A stretch of 64,000 nucleotides of DNA. Source: Mesorhizobium sp. NZP2298. GTDB lineage: Bacteria; Pseudomonadota; Alphaproteobacteria; Rhizobiales; Rhizobiaceae. Of the stretch, positions 25,471-35,219 are shown in pieces. The first letter of the stretch is position 1, and every line of letters starts with the position of its first letter. The translations under genes were made by a program, and so were the position numbers. The notes beneath the pieces were generated by a model that saw nothing but the letters and a program-made list of their open reading frames with translations, was not told the origin of the DNA and did no database searches. The DNA lies in the NCBI RefSeq assembly GCF_013170825.1, contig NZ_CP033365.1, positions 3,112,001-3,176,000 on the forward strand, read 5' to 3'.

Positions 25471-26187
25471 ATGCGAAGCAGACTTCTTGCGCTCGGCCTG
25501 TTTTCCGTCGCCGCGATTCATCCCGTGCTGGCGGCGCAGCCCGATGCCGGACCCGCTCCCGGCGAGCCGCCGCCCGCCATGGCCATGCAGGACGGCCCGA
25601 TGCCCGGACCGCAGGGTTTTGGCCCGCATGGCCCGATGCGGCATGGTCCGCAAGGCTGGGGTCCGCAAGGCTGGGGTCGGCAGGGCTTTGGCCCGGAAGG
25701 CTTTGGTCCCCGCCGCATGGGACCGCCGCCGGAATTCATGCTGGCCGCCCGGCTGGCCGCGCTCGAGACGCGCGTCGGCATCCGCAGCGAGCAGCTCGAC
25801 GCCTGGCGCGACTACACCAGCGCGCTCCAGGCGGTGCTTTCGCCGCCCCGGCCTGATCGCGTCCCCGGCGGCACTGGCGGTCCCGGAGAACCCGAGGCAA
25901 AGGGGCCTGATGCGGCTCCCGGCGGCAAGCCGGATGCCTTCGCCTTCCAGGAAAGGCTGGCCGACGACATCACCGCGCGCGCGGCTTCGGCCGCCAAGCT
26001 CAAGGATGCGATCGCCGTGCTGCGCGCCAAGCTCACTCCCGAACAACTCGAAATCCTCGCTTCGGCGGAACGCCCCCACGGACCACCCCCCGGTCCCTGG
26101 GGCGGCCCGCCGAATGATGCAGCCGCACCTGGAGGTCCGCCCGACCAGGGCGGGCAGCTTCCGCCACCCCAGCCCGGGAATGGCTGA
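25471..26187 (+). CDS. periplasmic Spy/CpxP-like protein (LTxxQ type)
   Basis: The 238-residue exported protein has a signal peptide (MRSRLLALGLFSVAAIHPVL, ending AA). A Gly/Pro-rich stretch with imperfect GPQGWGPQGWGRQGFGPEGF repeats follows (about 45-85), then a helical region with LAALETRVGIRSEQLDAWRD and AKLKDAIAVLRAKLTPEQLE (the LTxxQ motif), and a Pro/Gly-rich tail. Spy/CpxP proteins are periplasmic chaperones or feedback inhibitors of envelope-stress kinases. It is divergent from the two-component operon and separated from the RND pump operon by a strong hairpin. GAGAAAGGA precedes the ATG. Confidence 0.8.
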   Translation: MRSRLLALGLFSVAAIHPVLAAQPDAGPAPGEPPPAMAMQDGPMPGPQGFGPHGPMRHGPQGWGPQGWGRQGFGPEGFGPRRMGPPPEFMLAARLAALETRVGIRSEQLDAWRDYTSALQAVLSPPRPDRVPGGTGGPGEPEAKGPDAAPGGKPDAFAFQERLADDITARAASAAKLKDAIAVLRAKLTPEQLEILASAERPHGPPPGPWGGPPNDAAAPGGPPDQGGQLPPPQPGNG

Positions 26188-26248
26188 TAACTCCAGCCGG
26201 CTGCGCCGGCCGGCCCGCGCCCAACCCGTTCTCGGGCCGGCCGGTCCC

Positions 26249-26279
26249 GTGGGATGGCTGACATATCCAGCCATCCCAC
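26249..26279 (+). terminator. hairpin between Spy-like gene and RND operon
   Basis: GTGGGATGGCTG (26249-26260) pairs perfectly with CAGCCATCCCAC (26268-26279) around a seven-base loop, a 12-bp stem. It probably terminates or attenuates transcription from the Spy-like gene into the pump genes. A shorter GC-rich inverted repeat lies just upstream, near 26195-26240. Confidence 0.65.
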
Positions 26280-26310
26280 CCTTCAAATCACGCACAATGG
26301 AAGCTCGGCA

Positions 26311-26496
26311 ATGTGGGAAGCCTTGATGATGCTGCGGCTGATCGCGTCGCTGAGCCCGAGGCTCTCGCTCGGCCAGCGCGCCAATCACGCCGCCGTGCCG
26401 GCGGCGTTGCCCGCCGACACGCTGAAGCGCGCGGTGCGCTTGCACTTTGCCGCCTGGCGCCTGTCGCTGCCGGTTTCGCGGCCACGGACATCATGA
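26311..26496 (+). CDS. possible 61-residue coupling ORF before RND adaptor
   Basis: An ORF from ATG 26311 (MWEALMMLRLIASLSPRLSL) ends at 26496, with its TGA overlapping the ATG of the adaptor gene. GGAAG lies eight bases before the ATG. The overlap suggests translational coupling. The peptide has a basic, amphipathic character but no recognised family; it may be a leader ORF or a chance frame. Confidence 0.4.
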   Translation: MWEALMMLRLIASLSPRLSLGQRANHAAVPAALPADTLKRAVRLHFAAWRLSLPVSRPRTS

Positions 26497-27644
26497 CCGC
26501 AAGATCGCGTAAGACTTATCTTGTCCTGGCCGCCGTGCTGATCGTCCTGGTCGCCATGGCGGCGCTGAACGCCTATGGCCGCTCGACAGTCGAGCCTGCC
26601 GCACAGGCGGTGGCGGTGCCGCGGGCCAGTTTGACGGTCGCGGTCGAAAAGGTGCGCTCCGAGGCGATCGCCTCGTCGATCAGCGCCACCGGCACCGTCG
26701 CCGCCTGGCAGGAAGCGACTGTCGGCGCCGAGACGTCCAGCCTGAAGTTGACGGAAGTGCTTGTCTCCGAAGGCGACCATGTGCGGGCCGGCGATGTCGT
26801 CGCGCGGCTCGACGCCTCGGTGCTCAAGGCACAGCTGGCGGAGCAGAAGGCCGCGGTCGACCAGGCGCAGGCGACGCTGGATACGGCCATCTCCGCCGCC
26901 GGCCGCGCCGACAGGCTGCTAGCCAGCAAGGCGATCAGCGCCGAGACGGCGGAAGACAAGGCGACCGCCGTCAAGACCGGCCGGGCCTCGGTCGAGCAGG
27001 CCAGGGCCGCCGCCGACAGGCTGCAGGCCGAACTCGACCAGGCGACCATCCGCGCGCCTTTCGACGGCATCGTCTCCAGCCGGCCCGCGGTTGCCGGCTC
27101 GATCGTCCAGGCAGGCACCGAGCTGATGAAGATCATCCGCGACGGCAGGCTTGAGGTCGGCGTGCTTGTTCCCGAAAAGGACCTTCCTTTGGTCAAGGTC
27201 GGGCAGGCGGCAAGCGTCGTCGACGCCTCCGGGCGGACTTTTGCCGGCAGCGTGTCCTCGATCGCCGAGACGGTCAGTTCGACGACGCGGCTCGCCACCG
27301 TCTATGTCGCGCTCGGCGAAGGCTCGGGCCTGAAGCCCGGCATGTTCGCCCGCGTCTCGATTGCAGGCGCCACCTCGCAAAGGCTCGATGTCGCCGAGGC
27401 CGCCCTTGTCTGGCAGGACGGCAAGCCCAGGGTTTTCGTGGTCGACGCCGCCGGCAAGGCCGCCGCGCGCATGGTCACCACCGGCGCGCACCGGAACGGC
27501 CGCGTCGCCATCGAAAGCGGGCTGTCGGAGGGCGACAGCGTCGTTGTCGCCGGCGCCGGCTTCCTCAGCGATGGCAATCTGGTGCGTATCGCCGATGCGC
27601 AAGCGGGCACTGATGCCGGCAAGCTGACGGAGGCGGCGCGATGA
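26493..27644 (+). CDS. RND efflux periplasmic adaptor (first pump)
   Basis: The 383-residue membrane-fusion protein has an N-terminal membrane anchor (YLVLAAVLIVLVAMAALNAY). Next come a lipoyl half-motif (LTEVLVSEGDHVRAGDVVAR), a helical hairpin with coiled-coil character (about 110-190), the second lipoyl half (ATIRAPFDGIVSSRPAVAGS) and beta-barrel and membrane-proximal domains. It links the inner-membrane permease to the outer-membrane channel. The ATG at 26493 is favoured since the anchor starts there. The stop overlaps the permease start by four bases. Confidence 0.93.
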   Translation: MTARSRKTYLVLAAVLIVLVAMAALNAYGRSTVEPAAQAVAVPRASLTVAVEKVRSEAIASSISATGTVAAWQEATVGAETSSLKLTEVLVSEGDHVRAGDVVARLDASVLKAQLAEQKAAVDQAQATLDTAISAAGRADRLLASKAISAETAEDKATAVKTGRASVEQARAAADRLQAELDQATIRAPFDGIVSSRPAVAGSIVQAGTELMKIIRDGRLEVGVLVPEKDLPLVKVGQAASVVDASGRTFAGSVSSIAETVSSTTRLATVYVALGEGSGLKPGMFARVSIAGATSQRLDVAEAALVWQDGKPRVFVVDAAGKAAARMVTTGAHRNGRVAIESGLSEGDSVVVAGAGFLSDGNLVRIADAQAGTDAGKLTEAAR

Positions 27645-30600
27645 ACGCCATCTCCTCCTGGTCGATCCGCAACCCGGTGCCGACCATCGTTTTGTTCCTG
27701 TCGCTGACCATTGCCGGCCTCTACGGCTTCATGCAGCTGCGCACCAACAACATGCCCGACATCGACCTGCCGACGGTCACCGTCACCGTCTCGCAGCCGG
27801 GCGCGGCGCCGAGCGAAATGGAAGTGCAGGTGGCGCGGGTGGTCGAGAACGCCGTGGCGACGCTGGAAGGCGTCGACGACGTCTCGACCTCGATCAGCGA
27901 GGGGGCGTCCGTCACCACGGTCGAATTCACGCTCGGCACCGATCCCGAGACCGCGACCAACGATGTCCGCAACGCCGTGTCCGAAGTGCAGTCGAGCCTG
28001 CCGGCGGCCGCGCAGGCGCCTGTCGTGGCCAAGATGAACGCGACCGGCAATTCGGTGCTGACCTATGTCGTCGAGGCCCCCTCGATGTCGCCGGACGCGC
28101 TGAGCTGGTACATCGACAATGATGTCGCCAAGGCGTTGCTCGGCGTCGACGGCGTCTCCAAGATCACCCGTTCGGGCGGCGTCGACCGCGTCATCCGCGT
28201 CGAGCTCGATCCGGACCGTCTGGCCGCACTCGGCATCAGCGCCGGCAATGTCAGCCAGACGCTCGCCTCCAACAATGTCAATCAGCCGGGCGGCCGCACC
28301 AGCGTCGGTGGCCAGGAGCAGTCGGTGCGCACGCTGGCCAGCGCCGGCACCGTCGAGGCGCTGGCCGATACGCGCATCGCGCTGTCGGGCGCCGGCGGCG
28401 TCAAGCTCTCGGATCTCGGCAGAGTGGTCGACAGCTGGGAAAAGCCGCGCCAGGCCGCCTATCTCGACGGCAGGCAGGTCGTTGCCTTCAACGTCTACAG
28501 GTCGGTCGGGTCGAGCGAGATCGACGTGGTCAAGGCCGCGCGCGCCGCGATCGCGGGCATCGCGTCGAAGACCGATACCGCGAAATTCACCGAAGTCACT
28601 TCGTCATCCGGTTTCGTGCAGGAAAGCTATGACGCCGCATTCGAGGCGCTATGGCTCGGCGCGCTGCTCGCCATCGGCGTCGTCTGGCTGTTCCTGCGCG
28701 ACATCAGGGCGACGCTGGTTTCGGCGGTCGCCATGCCGCTGTCGCTGATCCCGACCTTCGCTGTCATGGCGGCGTTCGACATCTCGCTCAACAACATCAC
28801 CTTGCTGGCGCTGTCGCTGGTCGTCGGTATCCTGGTCGACGACGCCATCGTCGAGATCGAGAACATCGTGCGCCATATGCGCCAGACCGGCGCCAGCGCC
28901 TACCAGGCGGCGATCGAGGCCGCCGACGAGATCGGGCTTGCCGTGGTGGCGACCACGGCGACCATCGTCGCGGTGTTCCTGCCGGTCGCCTTCATGCCGG
29001 GTATTCCGGGAAAATTCTTCTTCTCCTTTGCCGTCGCCGTCTGCGTGTCGGTGCTGTTCTCGCTGCTGGTGGCGCGCATGCTCACCCCGCTGATGGGCGC
29101 CTATCTGGTGCGTGCCGGCGGCCATAGCGAGGAGGACCTGCCGGCCTGGGTGCCGACCTATCTGTGGCTGCTGCGCAAGGCGCTCGACCATCGCTGGATC
29201 ACACTTGTCGCCGGCATCGCCTTCTTCGCCGGTTCGCTCGCGCTGGCAACCAAACTGCCGACCGAATTCATGGCGGCGACCGATCGCGGCCGCTCGATGA
29301 TCTCGGTCGAGCTGCAGCCGGGGTCGACGATCGAACAGACGACAGCTGTCGTCCAGGACATTACCAGGCGCCTGAAGGACGAGCCGGCCGTCGACAGCAT
29401 CTTCGCCACGATCGGCACCGCGGCCTCATCCGGCGGCGGGCCGAACCGCGGCTCGACCTCGGCCGAGGTGCGCAGCGCAAACGTCACCGTCAACCTGAAG
29501 CCGCGCGGCGAGCGCAGCGTCAGCCAGCAACAGTTCGAGGCCGAGGCCTCGCCGAAGCTCAACGATATCCCGGGTGCCCGCATCCAGTTCGGCGCCGACG
29601 GCTTTGCCGGCGCCAAGGTGGCGATTACGCTGGTCGGCGACGATGGCGAGGCGCTGCAGAAGGCCAGTGACGCGCTGATCGACGCGATGAAGTCGGTGCC
29701 CGGCCTGATCAACCCGACCTCGACGGCGGCGACGACCAAGCCGGAACTGATCGTGCGCCCCGACAGCGCGAGGGCGGCCGAGCTTGGCGTGACACCGACC
29801 GAGATCGCGTCGACAGTCAAGATCGCCACCATCGGCGACACCGACACCAGCCTGGCCAAGTTCAATCTCGGCGACCGCCAGGTGGCGATCGTCGTCACCT
29901 TGCCCGACGGCGCCATCGACGATCCGGCGAAACTGGCCGTGCTGCCGCTGATCGGCAGCAAGGGCACGGTGCCGCTCGGCGCCGTCGCCGATATCGGCTT
30001 CAATGCCGGGCCAAATAGCATCACAAGGGTGGGGCGCAGCCGCAGCGCCACTGTCGAGGCAGACCTTTCCGGCCTGACGCTCGGCCAGGCGACCACCGCC
30101 ATCCATGCCTTGCCGGCGATGCGCAACCTGCCGGCCGGCGTGGATGAGCTGGCGCGCGGCGACGCGGCGCGCATGCAGGAGCTGTTTTCGGGTTTTGCCA
30201 CAGCGATCGCCGCCGGCATTCTGCTGATGTACCTGACGCTGGTGCTGTTGTTTCGCGGTTTCGTGCACCCGGTGACAATCCTGGTCGCGCTGCCGCTGTC
30301 GATCGGCGGTGCGCTCGGCTTCATGCTGATTACCGGCAAGTCGCTTGGCATATCGCCGCTGATCGGGATATTGATGCTGATGGGCATTGCGGCCAAGAAC
30401 TCGATCCTGCTTGTCGAGTACGCCCTGGTCGCTCAGAAGGAGCGTGGCATGAGCCGCTTCGACGCACTGCTCGATGCCGCCCGCAAGCGGGCACGACCCA
30501 TTGTCATGACATCGATCGCCATGGGCGCCGGCATGTTGCCGATCGCGCTCGGCATCGGCGCCGACGCCGAAACGCGGGCGCCGATGGCGATCGCCGTGAT

Positions 30601-30790
30601 CGGCGGGCTCATCTCCTCGACCGTGCTCAGCCTCGTCTATGTTCCCGTTGTCTACACTTTCATGGACGACATCCAGCGCTTCCTCGGCCGGCATCTCGCC
30701 CGGCTGCTGGTTGAACGATCCGACCCCGACAGCCAGACGGCGACCGCAACTTCAGCGAAAGATCATCCAGGCCATGTCCATCCAGTCTAG
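27641..30790 (+). CDS. RND family efflux permease (first pump, HAE1 type)
   Basis: The 1049-residue proton-driven exporter has twelve predicted membrane helices and two large periplasmic loops. The opening MNAISSWSIRNPVPTIVLFL is typical of the family, and TM4 carries the proton-relay pair in VVGILVDDAIVEIENIVRHM. The C-terminal half has GILMLMGIAAKNSILLVEYA and PIVMTSIAMGAGMLPIALG. Length is normal. Substrates are unknown, with drugs, detergents or phenolics typical. It is coupled to its own adaptor upstream and followed by a second adaptor-permease pair. Confidence 0.95.
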   Translation: MNAISSWSIRNPVPTIVLFLSLTIAGLYGFMQLRTNNMPDIDLPTVTVTVSQPGAAPSEMEVQVARVVENAVATLEGVDDVSTSISEGASVTTVEFTLGTDPETATNDVRNAVSEVQSSLPAAAQAPVVAKMNATGNSVLTYVVEAPSMSPDALSWYIDNDVAKALLGVDGVSKITRSGGVDRVIRVELDPDRLAALGISAGNVSQTLASNNVNQPGGRTSVGGQEQSVRTLASAGTVEALADTRIALSGAGGVKLSDLGRVVDSWEKPRQAAYLDGRQVVAFNVYRSVGSSEIDVVKAARAAIAGIASKTDTAKFTEVTSSSGFVQESYDAAFEALWLGALLAIGVVWLFLRDIRATLVSAVAMPLSLIPTFAVMAAFDISLNNITLLALSLVVGILVDDAIVEIENIVRHMRQTGASAYQAAIEAADEIGLAVVATTATIVAVFLPVAFMPGIPGKFFFSFAVAVCVSVLFSLLVARMLTPLMGAYLVRAGGHSEEDLPAWVPTYLWLLRKALDHRWITLVAGIAFFAGSLALATKLPTEFMAATDRGRSMISVELQPGSTIEQTTAVVQDITRRLKDEPAVDSIFATIGTAASSGGGPNRGSTSAEVRSANVTVNLKPRGERSVSQQQFEAEASPKLNDIPGARIQFGADGFAGAKVAITLVGDDGEALQKASDALIDAMKSVPGLINPTSTAATTKPELIVRPDSARAAELGVTPTEIASTVKIATIGDTDTSLAKFNLGDRQVAIVVTLPDGAIDDPAKLAVLPLIGSKGTVPLGAVADIGFNAGPNSITRVGRSRSATVEADLSGLTLGQATTAIHALPAMRNLPAGVDELARGDAARMQELFSGFATAIAAGILLMYLTLVLLFRGFVHPVTILVALPLSIGGALGFMLITGKSLGISPLIGILMLMGIAAKNSILLVEYALVAQKERGMSRFDALLDAARKRARPIVMTSIAMGAGMLPIALGIGADAETRAPMAIAVIGGLISSTVLSLVYVPVVYTFMDDIQRFLGRHLARLLVERSDPDSQTATATSAKDHPGHVHPV

Positions 30791-32036
30791 CCCGTCTTCC
30801 CGCCGCCGGCTCGCGCCATGGGCCGCAGCGCTCGCCGCGACGGTTCTCCTGGCGGCCTGTTCGCAGGAGGGGAGCAAAGCTCCCGCCGGCATGGCCGGTG
30901 CAAGCAAGCCGGAAGTAGGCGTCGTCACGCTGCATCCGCAGTCGGTGGCGATAACAGCCGAACTGCCGGGACGCACGTCAGCCTCGCTCACCGCCGATGT
31001 GCGCCCGCAGGTCAACGGCATCATCCAGGCGCGCCTGTTCAAGGAGGGCAGCGAGGTGGTGGTCGGGCAACCGCTCTATCTCATCGATCCGGCGAGCTAC
31101 CAGGCCGCCTATGACAGCGCGCAGGCGGCCCAGCAGAAGGCCGAAGCGGCGGTGCCGACGGCGCAGGCCAAGTTCGACCGCTATGCCGGCTTGCTGAAGC
31201 AGAACGTTGTTTCCAAACAGGATTATGACGATGCCGCCGCAACGCTGGCGCAGGCCAATGCGGATGTGGCGTCCGCCAAGGCCAGTGTCGAAAGCGCGCG
31301 CATCAATCTCGACTACACCAAGATAACCGCGCCGATCGCCGGCCGCATCGACAAGTCGTCGCTGACGCCAGGCGCCCTGGTCACCGCCAATCAGGACACC
31401 TTGCTCACCACCATCCGTTCGCTCGATCCGATCAATGTCGACGTCACGCAGTCGAGCACCAACCTGCTCAATCTGCGCCAGGCCATCAATGAGGGCCGGC
31501 TGAAGTTCAGCGGCCCCAATGTCAGCGTCAAGCTCAAGCTCGAGAACGGCACCATCTACAACCAGACCGGCAAGCTGGAATTCGCCGGCGCCAATGTCGA
31601 CCAGACCACCGGCACCTTTGCGCTGCGGGCCGAGTTCCCCAATCCCGACCGCCTGCTTCTGCCGGGCATGTATGTGCGCGCGCTGGTCGAAGAGGGCGTC
31701 GCCCAGAACAGTTTCCTGGTGCCGCAGCGCGGCGTCACCCGCAACACCAAGGGCGAGGCGACCGCCATGGTCATCAACGCGCAGGGCAAGGTCGAGACGC
31801 GCGTGCTCACCGTGCGCAACAGTGTCGGCAACAACTGGCTGGTGGATTCCGGTGTCGGCGATGGCGACCGTGTCATCGTCGAGGGCCTGCAGCTGGTGCG
31901 CGCGGGCGGCGACGCGACGGGCGTCGAGGTGACGATCGACGAGACCACCGGCGAGGTTAAGGACCGGGCGCAGACCTCTTCGGCCGCATCTCCCACGTCC
32001 AAGATGGCCGATAGCAGCCAGTCGACCGGGAACTGA
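30774..32036 (+). CDS. RND efflux adaptor lipoprotein (second pump, AcrA/MexA type)
   Basis: The 420-residue adaptor has a lipoprotein signal ending in ATVLLAAC (Cys is the lipidation site), lipoyl halves around [19 protein letters not shown] and [20 protein letters not shown], and a coiled-coil hairpin between them. The ATG at 30774 lies inside the last 17 bases of the upstream permease gene and fits the signal peptide exactly. It is closer to the AcrA/MexA group than the first adaptor in this operon. It partners the AcrB-like permease four bases downstream. Confidence 0.93.
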   Translation: MSIQSSPSSRRRLAPWAAALAATVLLAACSQEGSKAPAGMAGASKPEVGVVTLHPQSVAITAELPGRTSASLTADVRPQVNGIIQARLFKEGSEVVVGQPLYLIDPASYQAAYDSAQAAQQKAEAAVPTAQAKFDRYAGLLKQNVVSKQDYDDAAATLAQANADVASAKASVESARINLDYTKITAPIAGRIDKSSLTPGALVTANQDTLLTTIRSLDPINVDVTQSSTNLLNLRQAINEGRLKFSGPNVSVKLKLENGTIYNQTGKLEFAGANVDQTTGTFALRAEFPNPDRLLLPGMYVRALVEEGVAQNSFLVPQRGVTRNTKGEATAMVINAQGKVETRVLTVRNSVGNNWLVDSGVGDGDRVIVEGLQLVRAGGDATGVEVTIDETTGEVKDRAQTSSAASPTSKMADSSQSTGN

Positions 32037-32040
32037 GGCG

Positions 32041-35000
32041 ATGTCAGCATTCTTCATCAACCGGCCGATCTTCGCCTGGGTGATCGCCATCGTGATCATG
32101 CTGGGCGGCCTGCTCGCGCTCACCACGCTGCCGATCTCGCAATATCCGCAGATCGCGCCGACCACGGTCAACATCAGCGCCAACTATCCGGGCGCCGACG
32201 CGCAGACGGTCGAGAACTCGGTGACCAAGGTCATCGAGCAAGGCATGACCGGCATCGACAATCTCGACTACATGACGGCGACCTCGACCTCGACCGGTGC
32301 GGCCACCATCACGCTGACCTTCACCAGCGCGGCCGATCCCGACACCGCCCAGGTGCAGACGCAGAACAAGCTGCAGCTGGTGCAGTCGCAGCTGCCGCAG
32401 GTGGTGCAGAGCAATGGCATCACCGTCTCCAAATCCTCGACCGGCTTCCTGATGGTCATCGGCTTCGTCTCCAGCGACGGCAAGATGAACTCGACCGATC
32501 TTGCCGACTATGTCGACTCGACCATCAACGACACGCTGAAGCGCGTCGAAGGCGTCGGCTCGACGCAGCTGTTCGGCTCCAGCTATGCCATGCGCATCTG
32601 GCTCGATCCCGACAAGCTCGCCAAATACACGCTGATGCCGAGCGACGTGGCTTCGGCGATCGAGGCGCAGAACACGCAGGTCTCGGCCGGCCAGCTCGGC
32701 GGCATGCCGCAACGCAAGGGCCAGCAGCTCAACGCCACGGTGACGGCCAAGAGCCGGCTGCAGACCGCCGAACAGTTCCGCAACATCATCCTGAAGAGCC
32801 AGACCGACGGTTCGCTGGTTCGCCTCAACGACGTCGCCACGGTGGAGCTCGGCGCCGAGAGCTATACGACGCAAGCCAGATACAATGGCCAGCCGGCGGC
32901 CGGCGTTGCCGTCAACCTCGCAACCGGCGCCAACGCCATCAGCACGGCGGAAGCGGTGCGCGCGACGATCAACCGGCTGAGCTCGACTTTCCCGCAAGGC
33001 GTCGAGGTCGTCTACCCCTACGACACCTCGCCCTTCGTGCGGCTGTCGATCGAGGAGGTGGTCAAGACGCTGGCCGAGGCGATCGTGCTGGTGTTCCTGG
33101 TGATGTTCATCTTCCTGCAGAATCTGCGGGCGACCATCATCCCGACCATCGCCGTGCCGGTGGTGCTGCTCGGCACGTTCGGGGTGCTGTCGCTGTTCGG
33201 CTATTCGGTCAACACGCTGACCATGTTCGCCATGGTGCTGGCCATCGGCCTGCTGGTCGACGACGCCATCGTCGTGGTCGAGAATGTCGAACGCGTGATG
33301 GCGGAGGAAGATCTGTCGCCGAAAGAGGCGACGCGAAAATCGATGAACGAGATCACCGGCGCGCTGGTCGGCATCGCCACCGTGCTGTCGGCGGTGTTCG
33401 TGCCGATGGCCTTCTTCGGCGGCTCGACCGGCATCATCTACCGGCAGTTCTCGGTCACCATCGTCTCGGCCATGGTGCTGTCGGTGCTGGTCGCGCTGGT
33501 GCTGACGCCGGCGCTCTGCGCCACGATCCTGAAACGGCCCAAGGACCATGCGACGCAGACGGGCCCGTTCGGCTGGTTCAACCGCGTCTTCGATCGCGGC
33601 ACGACAGCCTATCGCGACGGTTCGCAGGGCATCATCAACCGGTCCTGGCGCTTCCTCGCCGTGTTCCTCGCCATCGTCGTCGCCATGGGCTGGATGTTTG
33701 CCCGGCTGCCGAGCTCGTTCCTGCCGGAAGAGGACCAGGGCATCCTGATCACCAGCGTGTCGCTGCCGGTCGGTGCGACGCAGGACCGGACCGAGCGTGT
33801 CCTGGCTGAGGTGACCGACCACTATCTCAAGCAGGAAAAGGACGCTGTCCAGGGCGTCTTCACGGCTTCCGGCTTCGGCTTCGGCGGCGCCGGGCAGAAT
33901 GTCGGCATCGCTTTCGTGCCGATGAAGGATTTCAGCCTGCGCAAATCGCCGGCCTTGTCGGCGCAAGCGGTCGCCGGGCGCGCCATGGGCGCCTTCCGAG
34001 AGATCAGGGACGCGCAGGTTTTCGCGCTTGCTCCGCCCGCCATCCAGGGTTTCGGCAACACCAACGGCTTCGATTTCTACCTGCAGGACGTCAACGGCGC
34101 CGGCCATGACGCGCTGATCCAGACGCGAAACCAGCTGCTGGGTCTTGCCGCGCAGAGCAAGCTGCTCGCCAACACCAGGCCCAACGGCCAGGAGGACCAG
34201 CCGCAATTCTCGATCGATATCGACCAGGAGAAGGCCAGCGCGCTCGGCGTCAGCCTCGCCGACATCAACAACACGCTGTCGAGCGCCTGGGGCAGCGACT
34301 ACGTCAACGACTTCATCGACCGCGGGCGGGTGAAGCCGGTCTATATGCAGTCGGACGCGAATTTCCGCATGCAGCCGGAAGACCTGGACAAATGGCAGGT
34401 GCGCAATGCCAGCGGCGCCATGGTGCCGTTCTCGGCCTTCGCCTCCAGCCACTGGACGTTCGGTTCGCCGCGGCTGGAACGCTACAATGGCTCGGCGGCG
34501 GTCGAGATCCAGGGCGCGGCGGCGGCCGGCGTGAGCTCCGGCGCGGCGATGGACGAGATCGACAGGCTGGTGGCGCAGCTGCCGCCCGGATATTCCCACG
34601 AATGGACCGGGCTGTCGCATCAGGAACGGCTTTCCGGCAACCAGGCGCTGTCGCTCTATGCGATTTCGGCGCTGGTCGTGTTCCTCTGCCTGGCGGCACT
34701 TTATGAGAGCTGGTCGATCCCGTTCGCGGTCATGCTGTCGGTGCCGATCGGCATTTTCGGCGCGCTCGCGGCGGCAACGCTTTTCGGCCAGACCAACGAC
34801 GTGTATTTCAAGGTCGGCCTGCTGACCACGATCGGCCTGGCCGCCAAGAACGCCATCCTGATCGTCGAGTTCGCCATCGAGCGGCAAACGGCCGGCATGG
34901 GATTGGTCGAGGCGACGCTGGAAGCGGCGCGACAGCGATTGCGGCCGATCCTGATGACGTCGCTGGCCTTCATCCTCGGCGTCACGCCGCTCGCGATCGC

Positions 35001-35208
35001 CAGCGGCGCCGGCTCGGGCGCGCAGAACTCGGTCGGCATCGGCGTGATGGGCGGCATGATCGCGGCGACGGTGATCGGCGTGTTCCTGGTGCCGCTGCTG
35101 TTCGTCACGGTGCGGCGCATCTTCAAGGGCAGGGTGGCCAAACAGGATACCGGGCCGGATCTCGGGCAAGGCACGGACGAGAAGCCAGCGACAGCCAACC
35201 AGCAATAA
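32041..35208 (+). CDS. RND efflux permease (second pump, AcrB/MexB type)
   Basis: The 1055-residue hydrophobe/amphiphile exporter opens with [20 protein letters not shown], the classical AcrB-type start. TM4 has [20 protein letters not shown] with the proton-relay Asp pair. The porter-domain motif [19 protein letters not shown] and the later [16 protein letters not shown] are present. Normal length and no missing motif. It is encoded directly after its adaptor and before the OprM-like channel, making a complete tripartite pump. Confidence 0.96.
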   Translation: MSAFFINRPIFAWVIAIVIMLGGLLALTTLPISQYPQIAPTTVNISANYPGADAQTVENSVTKVIEQGMTGIDNLDYMTATSTSTGAATITLTFTSAADPDTAQVQTQNKLQLVQSQLPQVVQSNGITVSKSSTGFLMVIGFVSSDGKMNSTDLADYVDSTINDTLKRVEGVGSTQLFGSSYAMRIWLDPDKLAKYTLMPSDVASAIEAQNTQVSAGQLGGMPQRKGQQLNATVTAKSRLQTAEQFRNIILKSQTDGSLVRLNDVATVELGAESYTTQARYNGQPAAGVAVNLATGANAISTAEAVRATINRLSSTFPQGVEVVYPYDTSPFVRLSIEEVVKTLAEAIVLVFLVMFIFLQNLRATIIPTIAVPVVLLGTFGVLSLFGYSVNTLTMFAMVLAIGLLVDDAIVVVENVERVMAEEDLSPKEATRKSMNEITGALVGIATVLSAVFVPMAFFGGSTGIIYRQFSVTIVSAMVLSVLVALVLTPALCATILKRPKDHATQTGPFGWFNRVFDRGTTAYRDGSQGIINRSWRFLAVFLAIVVAMGWMFARLPSSFLPEEDQGILITSVSLPVGATQDRTERVLAEVTDHYLKQEKDAVQGVFTASGFGFGGAGQNVGIAFVPMKDFSLRKSPALSAQAVAGRAMGAFREIRDAQVFALAPPAIQGFGNTNGFDFYLQDVNGAGHDALIQTRNQLLGLAAQSKLLANTRPNGQEDQPQFSIDIDQEKASALGVSLADINNTLSSAWGSDYVNDFIDRGRVKPVYMQSDANFRMQPEDLDKWQVRNASGAMVPFSAFASSHWTFGSPRLERYNGSAAVEIQGAAAAGVSSGAAMDEIDRLVAQLPPGYSHEWTGLSHQERLSGNQALSLYAISALVVFLCLAALYESWSIPFAVMLSVPIGIFGALAAATLFGQTNDVYFKVGLLTTIGLAAKNAILIVEFAIERQTAGMGLVEATLEAARQRLRPILMTSLAFILGVTPLAIASGAGSGAQNSVGIGVMGGMIAATVIGVFLVPLLFVTVRRIFKGRVAKQDTGPDLGQGTDEKPATANQQ

Positions 35209-35219
35209 GGAAACTCCCC

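Noticed and set aside
32044..35205. Minus-strand open frame of about 1050 codons opposite the AcrB-like permease
   Set aside because: Antisense shadow. The composition is His/Arg/Asp-rich with no hydrophobic pattern, and the plus strand is a full RND permease.
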